From CBDUEF01 sp018063485 (GTDB taxonomy: Bacteria; Pseudomonadota; Alphaproteobacteria; Rhodobacterales; Rhodobacteraceae), in contig JBAOID010000016.1 of NCBI GenBank assembly GCA_037045435.1, positions 1-64,000 of the forward strand: 64,000 nucleotides of DNA. The letters are read 5' to 3'. Positions within the stretch are counted from its first letter, which is position 1, and each line of letters begins with the position of its first letter. The translations under genes and the position numbers were made by a program. This document shows positions 29,388 to 38,515 of the stretch, one piece after another. The notes below the pieces were generated by a model that ran no database searches, had not been told where the DNA came from, and worked only from the letters and a program-made list of their open reading frames with translations.

Positions 29388-31343
29388 TTAAGCTGCCAGA
29401 GGCGCGCCGACAAGGCCCACGATATCAAGCATGATGCGGTTCAACTCGAAATCCTTGGGGGTGTAGACGGCGGCAACGCCCATGGCACGCAGGGAATGGG
29501 CGTCGTCCTCGGGGATGATGCCGCCGACGACCAGCGGGATGGTCAGCGCGTGCGCGCGCATCAGGGCCAGCACTTCGGTGATCAGCGGCACATGACTGCC
29601 CGACAGGATCGACAGGCCGATGACATGGGCGTTCTGGTCGATGGCGGCGTTGACGATCTCGGCGGGCGTCAGGCGGATGCCCTCGTAATGGATATCCATG
29701 CCGCAATCGCGGGCACGGGCTGCGATTTGTTCGGCACCGTTGGAATGGCCATCAAGCCCCGGTTTTCCCACCAGGAATTTGAGCGGACGGCCGAGTTTGG
29801 CCGATACCAGCGCCACAGCCTCACGGATTGGCTCCAACCCTTCGGTGCGGTTGGAGGGGTTGCGCGAGACGCCGGTGGGGGCGCGGTATTCGCCAAAAGC
29901 GGCGCGCACCATCGCGCCCCATTCGCCGGTGGTGGCCCCGGCGCGGGCGGCGGCGATGGAAGCGGGCATGATGTTTGTGCCAGAGGTCGCCGCCGCGCGC
30001 AGGGCGGTGAGGGCGGCTTGGACCGAGGCTTCATCGCGCGTGTTGCGCCATTCGGTCAGGCGGCGAGATTTGATCGGCCTCGGCTTCGGGGTCTGATTGC
30101 ATGATCGAGCCGTCGCCTGCGGTCAAGCGGGCTTGGCGTGGTTTCGATCCAGCGGTTCACGCCGACGACGGTGGTTTCCCCGGATTCGATCTTGGCGATA
30201 CGCTCGGCATTGGCCTCGACCAGGCGGCCCTTCATATAGTCGATCGCGGCCACAGCGCCGCCCATGGCGTCGATCTGCGCCAGTTCGGCGCGCGCGCCGT
30301 CCTTGAGCGCCGTGACCTTGCGGTCAATCGCGGGGTTGCCGTCGAAAAGGTCGTCATATTCGAGAAGGTCGGTTTCATAGGCGAGGATTTGCTGCATCCG
30401 CAAAGACCATTGCTGATCCCAAGGGCCGGGGCAGGCCCAAAGCCTCGTTCCATGCAGGGAGTTGCACCGCACGGGCGCGGGCGTTTTTCGACAGCGTGAC
30501 CGCCAGCATTTCGATCAGGATGCGGTAGACGTTGTTCTCGGGCTGCTGTTCGGTCAGACCCAGCGAGTTGACCTGAACTCCATAGCGAAAGCGGCGATAC
30601 TTGGGGTCTGCGATGCCATAGCGGTGCTCGCAAATCTCATCCCACAGATCGACAAAGGCGCGCATCTTGCACAGCTCCGTCACAAACCTGATCCCGGCAT
30701 TTACAAAAAACGATATTCTGCCAACCATATTGGGGAATTCGGCGGCGGAAACTTTCCCTTTCAGATCATCCAGCACCGCGCAGGCTGTGGCCAGCGCATA
30801 GGCCAGTTCCTGTTCCGGCGTCGCCCCGGCCTCTTGCAGATGATAGGAACACACGTTCATCGGGTTCCATTTCGGCAGGTGTTTTTGGGTATAGGCGGCG
30901 ACATCGGTGATCATCCGCAAGCTGGGTTTGGGCGGGCAGATATAGGTGCCGCGCGAGAGGTATTCCTTGATGATGTCATTTTGCACCGTGCCTTGCAGGG
31001 CAGTGATATCGGCGCCCTGTTCCTCGGCCACCGCGATATAGAGCGCCAGCAACCAGGGCGCGGTGGCGTTTATCGTCATCGAGGTGTTCATCTGTTCCAG
31101 CGGAATATCGGCAAAAAGCGCGCGCATATCGCCCAGATGGTTGACGGGAACGCCCACCTTGCCGACCTCGCCGCGCGCAAGGATATGGTCAGAATCATAG
31201 CCGGTTTGTGTCGGCAGATCGAAGGCCACCGACAGACCGGTTTGGCCCTTGGCAAGGTTGGCGCGGTAAAGCGCGTTGGAGGCGGTGGCAGTGGAATGAC
31301 CCGCATAGGTGCGGAACAGCCATGGGGAATCCTTTGCCGACAT
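29388..31343 (-). CDS. ecm: Ethylmalonyl-CoA mutase (three frame breaks here)
   Basis: A B12-dependent mutase converting ethylmalonyl-CoA to methylsuccinyl-CoA. The start MSAKDSPWLFRTYAGHSTA and the substrate domain (GLSVAFDLPTQTGYDSD) run to about 30421. The cobalamin-binding domain near the C-terminus contains GLDGHSNGAEQIA with the DxHxxG-type cofactor site and LSGSH...GGIIPEDD. Three extra bases (about 30421, 30125 and 30061) split it into four readable pieces; removing them gives about 650 residues, normal for Ecm. MeaA-like alternatives are unlikely given the adjacent ccr. Confidence 0.92.
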
Positions 31344-31412
31344 CATCGTCTCCTTGGTAATAATCTTGCCCTTGTGCAGCACAAAGCGCAATTTAACGCA
31401 AGTGTCAATTCG

Positions 31413-31425
31413 CTGCGTTGCGGCA
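31413..31425. promoter_or_regulatory. Shared 13-mer in the ecm promoter region
   Basis: CTGCGTTGCGGCA, identical to sites upstream of mcl2 and ccr. It lies 70 bp upstream of ecm (inverted relative to it) and 100 bp upstream of the divergent secreted-protein gene. TTTGCGCAAAACTTTGC at about 31474-31490 could be a second element. Confidence 0.6.
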
Positions 31426-31525
31426 TTTCTTGGCAATCCATGACAGCACTTGTCATTTGAAATGCGGCTGGCTTTGCGCAAAACTTTGCTTGTGCCCATT
31501 GGCCACCCTGAACCCAGAGGATAAA

Positions 31526-31858
31526 ATGCTGAAAGCCAGCCTGCGTCTGACCCTTGCCGCCCTTGCCCTTGGTGCGACCGCCATTGCGGCCGAGGCCACT
31601 GATCGCCACTTGCGGATTCACAATGACACCGGGCTGACGCTGTACAAATTCTACTCGACCAATTCCGGCTCGACGCATTGGGGTCGTGATGTGATGGGGT
31701 CGTCCACCTTGCCGACCGGCTCGTCCATGCGGCTGAACTTTGACAACGCGCATGGCTACTGCAAGTTTGATTTCCGTGCCGAGTTCGAGGATGGCACGGT
31801 GTTGCAAAAGGCCAATGTCGATGTCTGCGCGACCGGTGACTATTACTACACCGAGTAG
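31526..31858 (+). CDS. Small secreted protein of unknown function
   Basis: A 110-residue protein with a signal peptide (MLKASLRLTLAALALGATAIAAEA). The mature part HLRIHNDTGLTLYKFYSTNSGSTHWGRD is beta-rich and contains two Cys (in YCKFDF and DVCATG) that could form a disulphide. ATG 31526 has AGAGG 5 bp upstream; the longer frame starting at 31418 would have no signal sequence. Conserved in type with other Rhodobacteraceae proteins I have seen beside ecm, but function unknown. Confidence 0.7.
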   Translation: MLKASLRLTLAALALGATAIAAEATDRHLRIHNDTGLTLYKFYSTNSGSTHWGRDVMGSSTLPTGSSMRLNFDNAHGYCKFDFRAEFEDGTVLQKANVDVCATGDYYYTE

Positions 31859-31896
31859 CATTTGCGGTAACATCCGGGTCGTGCCACAGTTGCGGG

Positions 31897-33264
31897 ATGA
31901 CCCAGACCGTCGCGGTGCCCTATTGGTTGCTTGTGCTGATCCTTGCCTTTGCGGCGATCACCTTTGCCTCGCATTTTCTGTTTCCTTCGGTGCGCTGGTT
32001 CTTCCGGCGACGGGCCGAGCGGGCATTGGATCGGCTGAACGCGCGGCTTGATCGCCCGATCGAGCTGTTCAAGCTGGCGCGGCGGCAGGATATGATTGCG
32101 CGATTGCTTTATGATCCCAAAGTGTTGGAGGCTGTCGTTGAACAAGCGGCCGCGGCCGGGGTGCCGGGATCGGTGGCCTTTGAAGAGGCCCGCCGCTATG
32201 CGCGTGAGATCGTGCCGGGGTTTTCGGCCACGCTGTATTTCGGTGTGGCGATCAGGCTTGCGCGAGGGCTCAGCCGGATGCTTTACCGGGTGCGGATCGG
32301 CAAGGTGGATGCGGCACTTGCCGATATTGATCCCAAGGCCACGGTAATCTTTGTGATAAATCACCGCTCGAACATGGATTATGTGCTGATCACCTGGCTG
32401 GTGGCGGGGCGCTCGGCAATTTCCTATGCGGTGGGGGAATGGGCGCGGATTTGGCCGTTAAGCCTGCTGATCCGCGCCATGGGGGCCTATTTCATCCGGC
32501 GTGGCAGCCGCAACACCCTCTATCGGCGGGTGCTGGCGCGCTATGTGCAGATGGTGACCGCCGAGGGCCATACGCAGGCGATCTTCCCCGAGGGCGGGCT
32601 GTCACTGAACGGGCGGGTGGGTGAGGCGCGGCTGGGGCTGCTGAGTTATATCGTGCAAGGCTATGATCCCTTGGGGCGCGATGTGGTGTTTGTGCCGGTG
32701 GGTCTGGCCTATGACCGGGTGCTGGAGGACCGGATCCTGACCGAAACTGACCACGGCGGCCTGCGACGGTTTCGCGGCAAGCCTCTGGCAATCCTTGGTT
32801 TCGTCCTGCGCACCCTGTGGCGCAAGCTGCGGGGGCGGTTCAAGGGCTTTGGGACGGCAGCGGCGGGTTTTGGCGCGCCGCTGTCCTTGCGCAAGCTGAA
32901 GAAGGCCGAACCATTGGCCAGCCCTGACTTGCTGGCGGCGCATCTGATGGCATCCATCGAGGCGGTGGTGCCGGTGTTGTCGGTGCCTTTGGTGGCGGCG
33001 GCATTGCAGGGTAAACCTGCTGACAAGGCAGCACTGTTGCAGGCGATGCGGACTCTGGTAACACGGCTTGAGGCTGCGGGCGCGGTGCTGAAACTGCCAC
33101 CGCAAGGCATTGAGGCCGCGTTGCAAGAGGGGCTGGCCCCCTTGATCGCGCGCGGGTTGGTTTGGGAAAACCTGTCGATTGCCCCCGATGCGTTGGGGGT
33201 GGTGGGTTTTTATGCCGCCTCGGTCTGGCAGCGATTGGGCAATGCCGCAGCGCCGCAGACATAA
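31897..33264 (+). CDS. PlsB-like glycerol-3-phosphate/lysophospholipid acyltransferase
   Basis: A 455-residue membrane-associated acyltransferase. An N-terminal hydrophobic helix (residues 8-28) is followed by the catalytic block: INHRSNMDYVLITW (the HxxxxD motif), then GAYFIRRGSRNTLYRRVL, IFPEGGLSLNGR and VFVPVGLAYDRV, which are motifs II-IV of the PlsB/PlsC superfamily. It lies 38 bp after the small secreted protein and before ccr. Confidence 0.85.
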   Translation: MTQTVAVPYWLLVLILAFAAITFASHFLFPSVRWFFRRRAERALDRLNARLDRPIELFKLARRQDMIARLLYDPKVLEAVVEQAAAAGVPGSVAFEEARRYAREIVPGFSATLYFGVAIRLARGLSRMLYRVRIGKVDAALADIDPKATVIFVINHRSNMDYVLITWLVAGRSAISYAVGEWARIWPLSLLIRAMGAYFIRRGSRNTLYRRVLARYVQMVTAEGHTQAIFPEGGLSLNGRVGEARLGLLSYIVQGYDPLGRDVVFVPVGLAYDRVLEDRILTETDHGGLRRFRGKPLAILGFVLRTLWRKLRGRFKGFGTAAAGFGAPLSLRKLKKAEPLASPDLLAAHLMASIEAVVPVLSVPLVAAALQGKPADKAALLQAMRTLVTRLEAAGAVLKLPPQGIEAALQEGLAPLIARGLVWENLSIAPDALGVVGFYAASVWQRLGNAAAPQT

Positions 33265-33308
33265 AATTACAAAACATGCATATTTTACTATTGCATTATT
33301 GCGTGCGC

Positions 33309-33334
33309 GTTGGCTATCAATCGCTCAATAGCCG
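33309..33334. promoter_or_regulatory. Inverted repeat in the ccr promoter
   Basis: GGCTAT at 33312 and its complement ATAGCC, separated by ten bases, lie just upstream of the 13-mer and about 45-65 bp before ccr. It has the form of a dimeric-repressor site, but no second copy was found in the window, so this is a weak call. Confidence 0.4.
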
Positions 33335-33341
33335 CACGATT

Positions 33342-33354
33342 CTGCGTTGCGGCA
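33342..33354 (+). promoter_or_regulatory. Shared 13-mer in the ccr promoter
   Basis: CTGCGTTGCGGCA, identical to the mcl2 and ecm sites. It lies 23 bp before the ccr start codon, close enough to overlap the transcription start or leader. Confidence 0.6.
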
Positions 33355-33377
33355 TTGCGTAACCAAGGAGTTTCACC

Positions 33378-34658
33378 ATGGCCCTCGATATTGCCGCCTA
33401 CGATGCACCGGTGAAAGAGCTGTATGAGGTTGGCGAAATGCCGCCCCTGGGTCATGTGCCCGCAAAAATGTACGCTTGGGCCATTCGCCAGGACCGCCAC
33501 GGCGAGCCCGACACCGCGATGCAGATCGAGGTGGTGGAGACCTGGAAGATCGACAGCAATGAGGTGCTGGTTCTGGTGATGGCCGCGGGAGTCAATTACA
33601 ACGGGGTCTGGGCGGCGCTGGGCCAGCCGATCAGCCCGTTTGATGGCCATAAACAGCCCTACCACATCGCCGGATCGGATGCCGCCGGGATCGTTTGGGC
33701 GGTGGGCGACAAGGTGAAGCGCTGGAAAGTCGGCGATGAGGTGGTGATCCATTGCAATCAGGACGATGGCGATGACGAGGAATGCAACGGTGGCGATCCG
33801 ATGTTCTCGCCCTCTCAACGCATCTGGGGCTATGAGACGCCGGACGGGTCGTTCTCGCAATTCACCCGCGTGCAGGCGCAACAGTTGATGCCGCGCCCCA
33901 AGCACCTGACCTGGGAAGAATCCGCCTGCTATACGCTGACACTGGCCACTGCCTATCGGATGCTGTTCGGGCATGAGCCGCATGATCTGAAACCGGGGCA
34001 GAATGTGCTGGTGTGGGGGGCCTCGGGGGGGCTTGGGTCTTATGCGATCCAGTTGATCAACACCGCTGGCGCCAATGCGATCGGGGTGATCTCGGAAGAG
34101 GACAAGCGCGATTTCGTCATGGGTCTTGGCGCCAAGGGCGTGATCAACCGCAAGGACTTCAAATGCTGGGGGCAATTGCCCAAGGTGAACAGCCAAGAAT
34201 ACAACGATTGGCTGAAAGAGGCGCGCAAGTTCGGCAAGGCGATATGGGACATCACCGGCAAAGGCGTGAATGTTGATATGGTGTTCGAACACCCCGGCGA
34301 GGCGACCTTTCCGGTCTCGTCGCTGGTGTGCAAAAAGGGCGGCATGGTGGTGATCTGCGCCGGAACCTCGGGGTTCAACTGCACCTTTGACGTGCGCTAT
34401 ATGTGGATGCACCAAAAGCGTTTGCAGGGCAGCCATTTTGCGCATCTGAAACAGGCGGCAGCGGCGAACAAGCTGATGGTGGAACGGCGGCTTGATCCTT
34501 GCATGTCGGAAGTGTTTCCGTGGAATGATATCCCGGCGGCGCATATGCTGATGCGCAACAACAAACACAAGCCAGGCAATATGGCGGTTCTGGTGCAAGC
34601 CACCCGTACCGGCCTGCGCACCTTCGAGGATACGCTGGAGGCCAGTCTGAACCGCTGA
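33378..34658 (+). CDS. ccr: Crotonyl-CoA carboxylase/reductase
   Basis: A 426-residue medium-chain dehydrogenase/reductase that reductively carboxylates crotonyl-CoA to ethylmalonyl-CoA with NADPH and CO2, the signature enzyme of the ethylmalonyl-CoA pathway. The start MALDIAAYDAPVKELYEVGEMPPLGHVP, the nucleotide site VWGASGGLGSYAIQL and the conserved WGYETPDGSFSQFTRVQ and HPGEATFPVSS are typical. It is intact, with RBS AAGGAG 10 bp before ATG. Confidence 0.96.
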   Translation: MALDIAAYDAPVKELYEVGEMPPLGHVPAKMYAWAIRQDRHGEPDTAMQIEVVETWKIDSNEVLVLVMAAGVNYNGVWAALGQPISPFDGHKQPYHIAGSDAAGIVWAVGDKVKRWKVGDEVVIHCNQDDGDDEECNGGDPMFSPSQRIWGYETPDGSFSQFTRVQAQQLMPRPKHLTWEESACYTLTLATAYRMLFGHEPHDLKPGQNVLVWGASGGLGSYAIQLINTAGANAIGVISEEDKRDFVMGLGAKGVINRKDFKCWGQLPKVNSQEYNDWLKEARKFGKAIWDITGKGVNVDMVFEHPGEATFPVSSLVCKKGGMVVICAGTSGFNCTFDVRYMWMHQKRLQGSHFAHLKQAAAANKLMVERRLDPCMSEVFPWNDIPAAHMLMRNNKHKPGNMAVLVQATRTGLRTFEDTLEASLNR

Positions 34659-34990
34659 ATCCAATAGCGCGCCTTGCGGCGCAAGTCTTTTGCCTCGGTC
34701 GCCCGCCTTCGGCGATCACCCTCAGGAAAGGGGGCTGCCTGCCCCCTTTCGCGGTTGCGGGCGCAACCGCCGCCCCCCGCGGCTATTTGGGCGATGAGGA
34801 TGGGCAAAAGGATCATCCGCTTCGCTCATTTGTCCGGGGGTGTAACCGTTGGCCGAAGCGGCAAGGCCTCTTTTTGCGCGTTTCAAATGCGACCGGCCAA
34901 AACCTGCGATGGCAATGCCGTTTGAGGGGCTCGATGCCCCGCAAAACGGCTCCTCTGGTTCTTTTTGCCGCGCAAGGATAAACTGACCAG
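34659..34990. other. 332-bp intergenic region with hairpins, no gene
   Basis: This gap between ccr and the helicase gene holds three hairpins and no coding signal: a terminator-like stem GAAAGGGGGC/GCCCCCTTTC (34726-34750), a stem GCGGTTGCG/CGCAACCGC (34751-34770), and the GCTCGATGC palindrome at 34917-34950. The first probably ends the ccr transcript. Confidence 0.6.
34917..34950. repeat. GGGGCTCGATGCCCC palindromic repeat, copy 1
   Basis: Core GAGGGGCTCGATGCCCCG flanked by complementary arms GCCGTTT and AAACGGC. Two further copies with the same core and different complementary arms lie at 36904-36940 and 44851-44885, each between genes. Confidence 0.75.
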
Positions 34991-36526
34991 ATGACAGCGA
35001 TTTCCCTGCACAGCCTGACCTTTTCCGATGATCAGGCCGAAGCCTATGATCGGGTCGCAGCCCTTTTGCAGGGCTTCGGAATTGACCTGCACAATGGCGA
35101 ACTGACTCCGCGCGCAGAAGGAAAGGCCAGCGTTCTGGCCATTGTGGGTAAGGCGGGGTCTGGCAAGACCATGTTGCTGGCAAGTCTTTACAAGGCCTTG
35201 GTGGCGGCGGGCGTTGATATTGTCTCGGGCGATTATGAACCAAAGCGGCGCAAGGATCGGCGCAGTCTTGCCGTTCTGGCCCCCACCAACAAGGCGGCTT
35301 CGGTGTTGCGCCTGCGCGGGGTGCCGGCCACCACCATTCACCGTATTCTCTACACACCGCTTTATGATCCGCAATATGAGCGGATTGCCGACTGGTTGAG
35401 CGGGCAGGGCAGTCGTCCGGTGATCGAAGGCTTGACCGATCTGGCATTGGACCGCGCCCATGCCTTTTATCAAACCGTGGCCTCGATCCCCGGCGCGATG
35501 GCTGCGGCAGGCCTGCGTGGGAGTGATTTCATCAAGGGCTGGAAACGACGCGAAGACCCGCTCGACGTCGGTTTTGTCGACGAATCCTCGATGCTGGATG
35601 AGCGTCAGTTGGATGATCTGCGCGAGATTTTCCCGACACTGGTGCTCTTTGGCGATCCGGCGCAATTGGCCCCGGTTGGTCAATCGGGTGAGATGGTGTT
35701 TGATCGTTTGGGGGATGCGCGCAAGCTGATTCTGTCGCGCATTCACCGTCAGGCCGAGGACAATCCGATCCTTGATCTGGCCCATGCGCTCGCTGATCCC
35801 GCGCTGGGGTTTCAAGAGTTTGAAAACATGGTCCAAATGGCGGCCAGCCGCGACCCGCGGGTGGTTTGGGCCGAACGGGCGGATGCCGATCTGATGGCGC
35901 GCAGCCCGGTTCTGGTCTGGCGCAATGCCACGCGGATCAGGTTGATTTCTGCCTTTCGCGCCGCCCAAGGCGCGCCCGAATTTGATCTGCTGCCCGGCGA
36001 GCCGCTGATTTGCGATGGCATCGAGTTGCCGCTGAAACACCGCAAGAAGCGCATTGATCTTGAGGCGCGGGGCCTGATCAAGGGGGCGCAGGCGATCTAC
36101 CTTGGCCCCGGCAATCGCGAAGGCTTTGCCAAGTTGCACGTGGTGGGAGCCGAGGATCCGCAATTTTCAGCAGCTTCGATCATCAAGATCGAAAAGCCGG
36201 ATGCGGAAGAACCCTTCATCCCCCATGCCGCCAAGATGGGCGCGGCGTTTTTGCATGGGGCGGCGGTCACCATTCACAAGGCCCAAGGGTCGCAATGGGA
36301 CACGGTGCAGGTCTTTGCCCCTGATCTCTATGCCGCCGCACAATCGGGGCGCAATGAGGCGGGAGTGCCGCTGTGGAAGCGATTGGCCTATGTGGCGATC
36401 ACACGGGCGCAAACAAGGCTGATGTGGGTGGTGCGCAACCGCCTTGCGCGGCCACAATCAGCGCTGAGCGTCGTTGATTTGCGCCTGGCCCCCGCGCCCT
36501 TGACCTTGCAAGCGAGTGATGACTGA
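34991..36526 (+). CDS. RecD-like ATP-dependent DNA helicase
   Basis: A 511-residue superfamily 1B helicase. Walker A is VGKAGSGKTML (residues about 51-61), Walker B-like VGFVDESSMLDE, motif III LFGDPAQLAPVG, and C-terminal motifs TIHKAQGSQWDTV and YVAITRAQTRLMWV (UvrD_C_2-like). It resembles the RecD2/Dda group acting in DNA repair. No RecB or RecC partner lies nearby. Confidence 0.87.
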   Translation: MTAISLHSLTFSDDQAEAYDRVAALLQGFGIDLHNGELTPRAEGKASVLAIVGKAGSGKTMLLASLYKALVAAGVDIVSGDYEPKRRKDRRSLAVLAPTNKAASVLRLRGVPATTIHRILYTPLYDPQYERIADWLSGQGSRPVIEGLTDLALDRAHAFYQTVASIPGAMAAAGLRGSDFIKGWKRREDPLDVGFVDESSMLDERQLDDLREIFPTLVLFGDPAQLAPVGQSGEMVFDRLGDARKLILSRIHRQAEDNPILDLAHALADPALGFQEFENMVQMAASRDPRVVWAERADADLMARSPVLVWRNATRIRLISAFRAAQGAPEFDLLPGEPLICDGIELPLKHRKKRIDLEARGLIKGAQAIYLGPGNREGFAKLHVVGAEDPQFSAASIIKIEKPDAEEPFIPHAAKMGAAFLHGAAVTIHKAQGSQWDTVQVFAPDLYAAAQSGRNEAGVPLWKRLAYVAITRAQTRLMWVVRNRLARPQSALSVVDLRLAPAPLTLQASDD

Positions 36527-36582
36527 GGCTTTCCCTTCCGGCCATCCCAAGCTACGCTCTCCCAAACTTACGGAGTCCGCCC

Positions 36583-36819
36583 ATGATCTGCGTTTTTGTC
36601 CAATTCCGCTGCACCCCCGGCAAGACCTATCAGGTCGCGACCGAGATCTATGATCGTGAAGTGGTCAGCGAGTTGTACTCGACCTCTGGCGAATATGATC
36701 TGATCGCCAAAATCTACATCCCGGATGAGGCGGATGTCGGCCATTACCTTTCCGAAAAGCTGTTCGACATCCCCGATATCGTGCGCACCCTTACCACGAT
36801 GACTTTCAAGGCGTTCTGA
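36583..36819 (+). CDS. Stand-alone Lrp/AsnC ligand-binding domain protein
   Basis: A 78-residue protein equal to the C-terminal effector-binding (RAM) domain of Lrp/AsnC regulators: CVFVQFRCTPGKTYQV, EVVSELYSTSGEYDLIAKIY and IPDIVRTLTTMTFKAF. It lacks the DNA-binding half, as in the well-known stand-alone branch. Probably an oligomeric small-molecule sensor. Confidence 0.88.
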   Translation: MICVFVQFRCTPGKTYQVATEIYDREVVSELYSTSGEYDLIAKIYIPDEADVGHYLSEKLFDIPDIVRTLTTMTFKAF

Positions 36820-36903
36820 CCTCTTGTCTTTGCGCTTTGCCCAGATACTCCTTCCGGCGCGTCCGCGTTTTCGACCAGAACTCGGTTTCAGATCGTGGTG
36901 CCA

Positions 36904-36940
36904 AGCGGGTTTGGGGGGCTCGATGCCGCCCAAACCCGCT
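36904..36940. repeat. GGGGCTCGATGCCCC palindromic repeat, copy 2
   Basis: Core GGGGGGCTCGATGCCGCCC within arms AGCGGGTTT and AAACCCGCT. It lies between the Lrp-like gene and trpF, which converge. Confidence 0.75.
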
Positions 36941-36953
36941 CCCCTTTGCCAGA

Positions 36954-37628
36954 TCAGCGCAAACGGGGCGGGGCGTTCGCGGCGGCTGGCCGAGTCGCGG
37001 CCTGCACAAAGGCTGTGATCAGGGCAGGATCCTTCACCCCTGGTGCGCTTTCCACCCCAGAGGATACATCGACCTGGCGGGCGTTGGTCAGTTGGATCGC
37101 TTGGGCCACATTGAGAGACGTCAGCCCGCCCGCCAGCATCCAGGGGCGCAGCCAGCGGCGTTGGGCCACCAGGCGCCAATCGAAGGACAGGCCATTGCCA
37201 CCGGGCAGCGGGGTGCCTTTGGGCGGTTTGGCGTCGATCAATAGCTGATCTGCGACAAGGGAATAGTCAAACAGCGCGGCCAGATCGCCCTCATCGGCCA
37301 CGCCTAACGCCTTCATCACCGGCAGGCCGTAGCGGCTGCGGATTTCCATCACCCGTTCTGGCGTCTCGGCCCCGTGCAACTGAAGCATATCCAAGGGCAT
37401 GGCTTCGGTGATTGCATCCAGCGCGGCATCGTCGGCATTCACAACCAGCGCCACCTTGGCAAGGCCAACGGGGGCGGCAAGGGCCAGTATGCGGGCTTGA
37501 TCAATGCACAGATTGCGCGGGCTTTTGGCAAAGAAAACAAGGCCCATATAGGCGGCACCTGATGTTGCCGCGGCCTCGACATCGGCCACAGTCCGCAAGC
37601 CGCAGATCTTGACACGAATTTCGGCCAT
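36954..37628 (-). CDS. trpF: Phosphoribosylanthranilate isomerase
   Basis: A 224-residue beta/alpha-barrel enzyme of tryptophan synthesis. Catalytic cysteine in VKICGLRT, PRN motif in KSPRNLC, LQLHGAETPE, and catalytic Asp region DAKPPKGTPLPGGNGLSFDW are present, with WMLAGGL and DVSSGVESAPGVKD at the phosphate site. Its start overlaps the stop of the upstream LapA-like gene by one base. Confidence 0.95.
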   Translation of the reverse strand: MAEIRVKICGLRTVADVEAAATSGAAYMGLVFFAKSPRNLCIDQARILALAAPVGLAKVALVVNADDAALDAITEAMPLDMLQLHGAETPERVMEIRSRYGLPVMKALGVADEGDLAALFDYSLVADQLLIDAKPPKGTPLPGGNGLSFDWRLVAQRRWLRPWMLAGGLTSLNVAQAIQLTNARQVDVSSGVESAPGVKDPALITAFVQAATRPAAANAPPRLR

Positions 37629-37987
37629 CAGCGCGGCTTTGGCTGATCCAGCAGCGCCAGCACATCATCTTGTGGCAGCGAATGGGTGTCGCGCATGATG
37701 GCAAGCTCCCGTTCCAGCTTTGAGACTTCGCGGGTTTTGGTGCTGGCGACCCGGCGGTGTTTATGCTCGCGCAGCCATTCCCAGACGAAACCCACCAGCA
37801 GCCCGCTCGCAAGGCCGCCAAAAATCACCAGAAACAGCGGCAATTCCATCGCCCAGGTCAACCCGAGAAAGGCAGCCAGATCAGGCGGCAGCAGGTTGAC
37901 GGTAACAACGGCGCGGTTGGCCATCGCCACCAACAAGAGGGCGATTCCAAAAGCGCCGATCAGTACGAATTGCAGGTATCGCATCAT
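37628..37987 (-). CDS. LapA (DUF1049)-family inner-membrane protein
   Basis: A 119-residue protein with two hydrophobic helices (residues 5-24 and 48-70) followed by a charged cytoplasmic coiled coil (SKLERELAIM). This matches the LapA/YciS group, linked in enterobacteria to lipopolysaccharide assembly control. It sits between ihfB and trpF, a conserved position in Rhodobacteraceae. Confidence 0.83.
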   Translation of the reverse strand: MMRYLQFVLIGAFGIALLLVAMANRAVVTVNLLPPDLAAFLGLTWAMELPLFLVIFGGLASGLLVGFVWEWLREHKHRRVASTKTREVSKLERELAIMRDTHSLPQDDVLALLDQPKPR

Positions 37988-38053
37988 GGCCAGCCCTCAC
38001 GCTTTATGGTGCACATGCAGTATCGGGCTTGTGGTGGCAAGGTGCAAGACAGC

Positions 38054-38336
38054 CTATTTGGCGTTCAGCCGATCCCGCAAGAGTTTGCCAGTCTTGAAGA
38101 ACGGCACTTTCTTGTTTTCGACATTGACTGATTTACCGGTGCGTGGATTGCGACCAACACGGGCATCGCGGGCCTTGACGGAGAACGCCCCGAAGCCGCG
38201 CAATTCGACGCGGTCACCCTTGGCCAAAGCCTCGATGATCTCTTCGAACACCGTATTGACGATGCGCTCGACGTGGCGCTGCGTCAAATTCGGATTTCTC
38301 ATCTGCGATCTTCTGGATCAGTTCCGAACGGATCAT
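38054..38336 (-). CDS. ihfB: Integration host factor beta subunit (frameshifted here)
   Basis: A 93-residue nucleoid protein after correction. Start MIRSELIQKIADE at 38336; DNA-binding arm GRNPRTGKSVNVENKKVPFFK is intact. One extra base near 38298 separates the first 13 codons; without it the text reads ADENPNLTQRHVERIVNTVFEEI, as in IhfB. It follows rpsA in the usual alphaproteobacterial order. Confidence 0.93.
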
Positions 38337-38468
38337 TCTGGTCTCTCCCCCTGTGGTCGCAGACCTGTGCCGGTCCGTTCGTCGCCACGATATGTTGTCC
38401 TGCAGGACTATAGGCAAATAAAAAGCCCCGGCACAAACGAAATTGCAAGCAAGTGCGCCAAAACAAAG

Positions 38469-38490
38469 GGCCCCGCCTGTTGGCGGGGCC
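38469..38490 (-). terminator. rpsA terminator
   Basis: The perfect stem GGCCCCGCC/GGCGGGGCC with loop AACA (minus-strand reading) is followed by CTTTGTTTT. It lies 26 bp after the rpsA stop, so ihfB is probably transcribed mostly from its own promoter. Confidence 0.8.
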
Positions 38491-38515
38491 TTGAGTGTGA
38501 CTGCAATCGGTCAGA

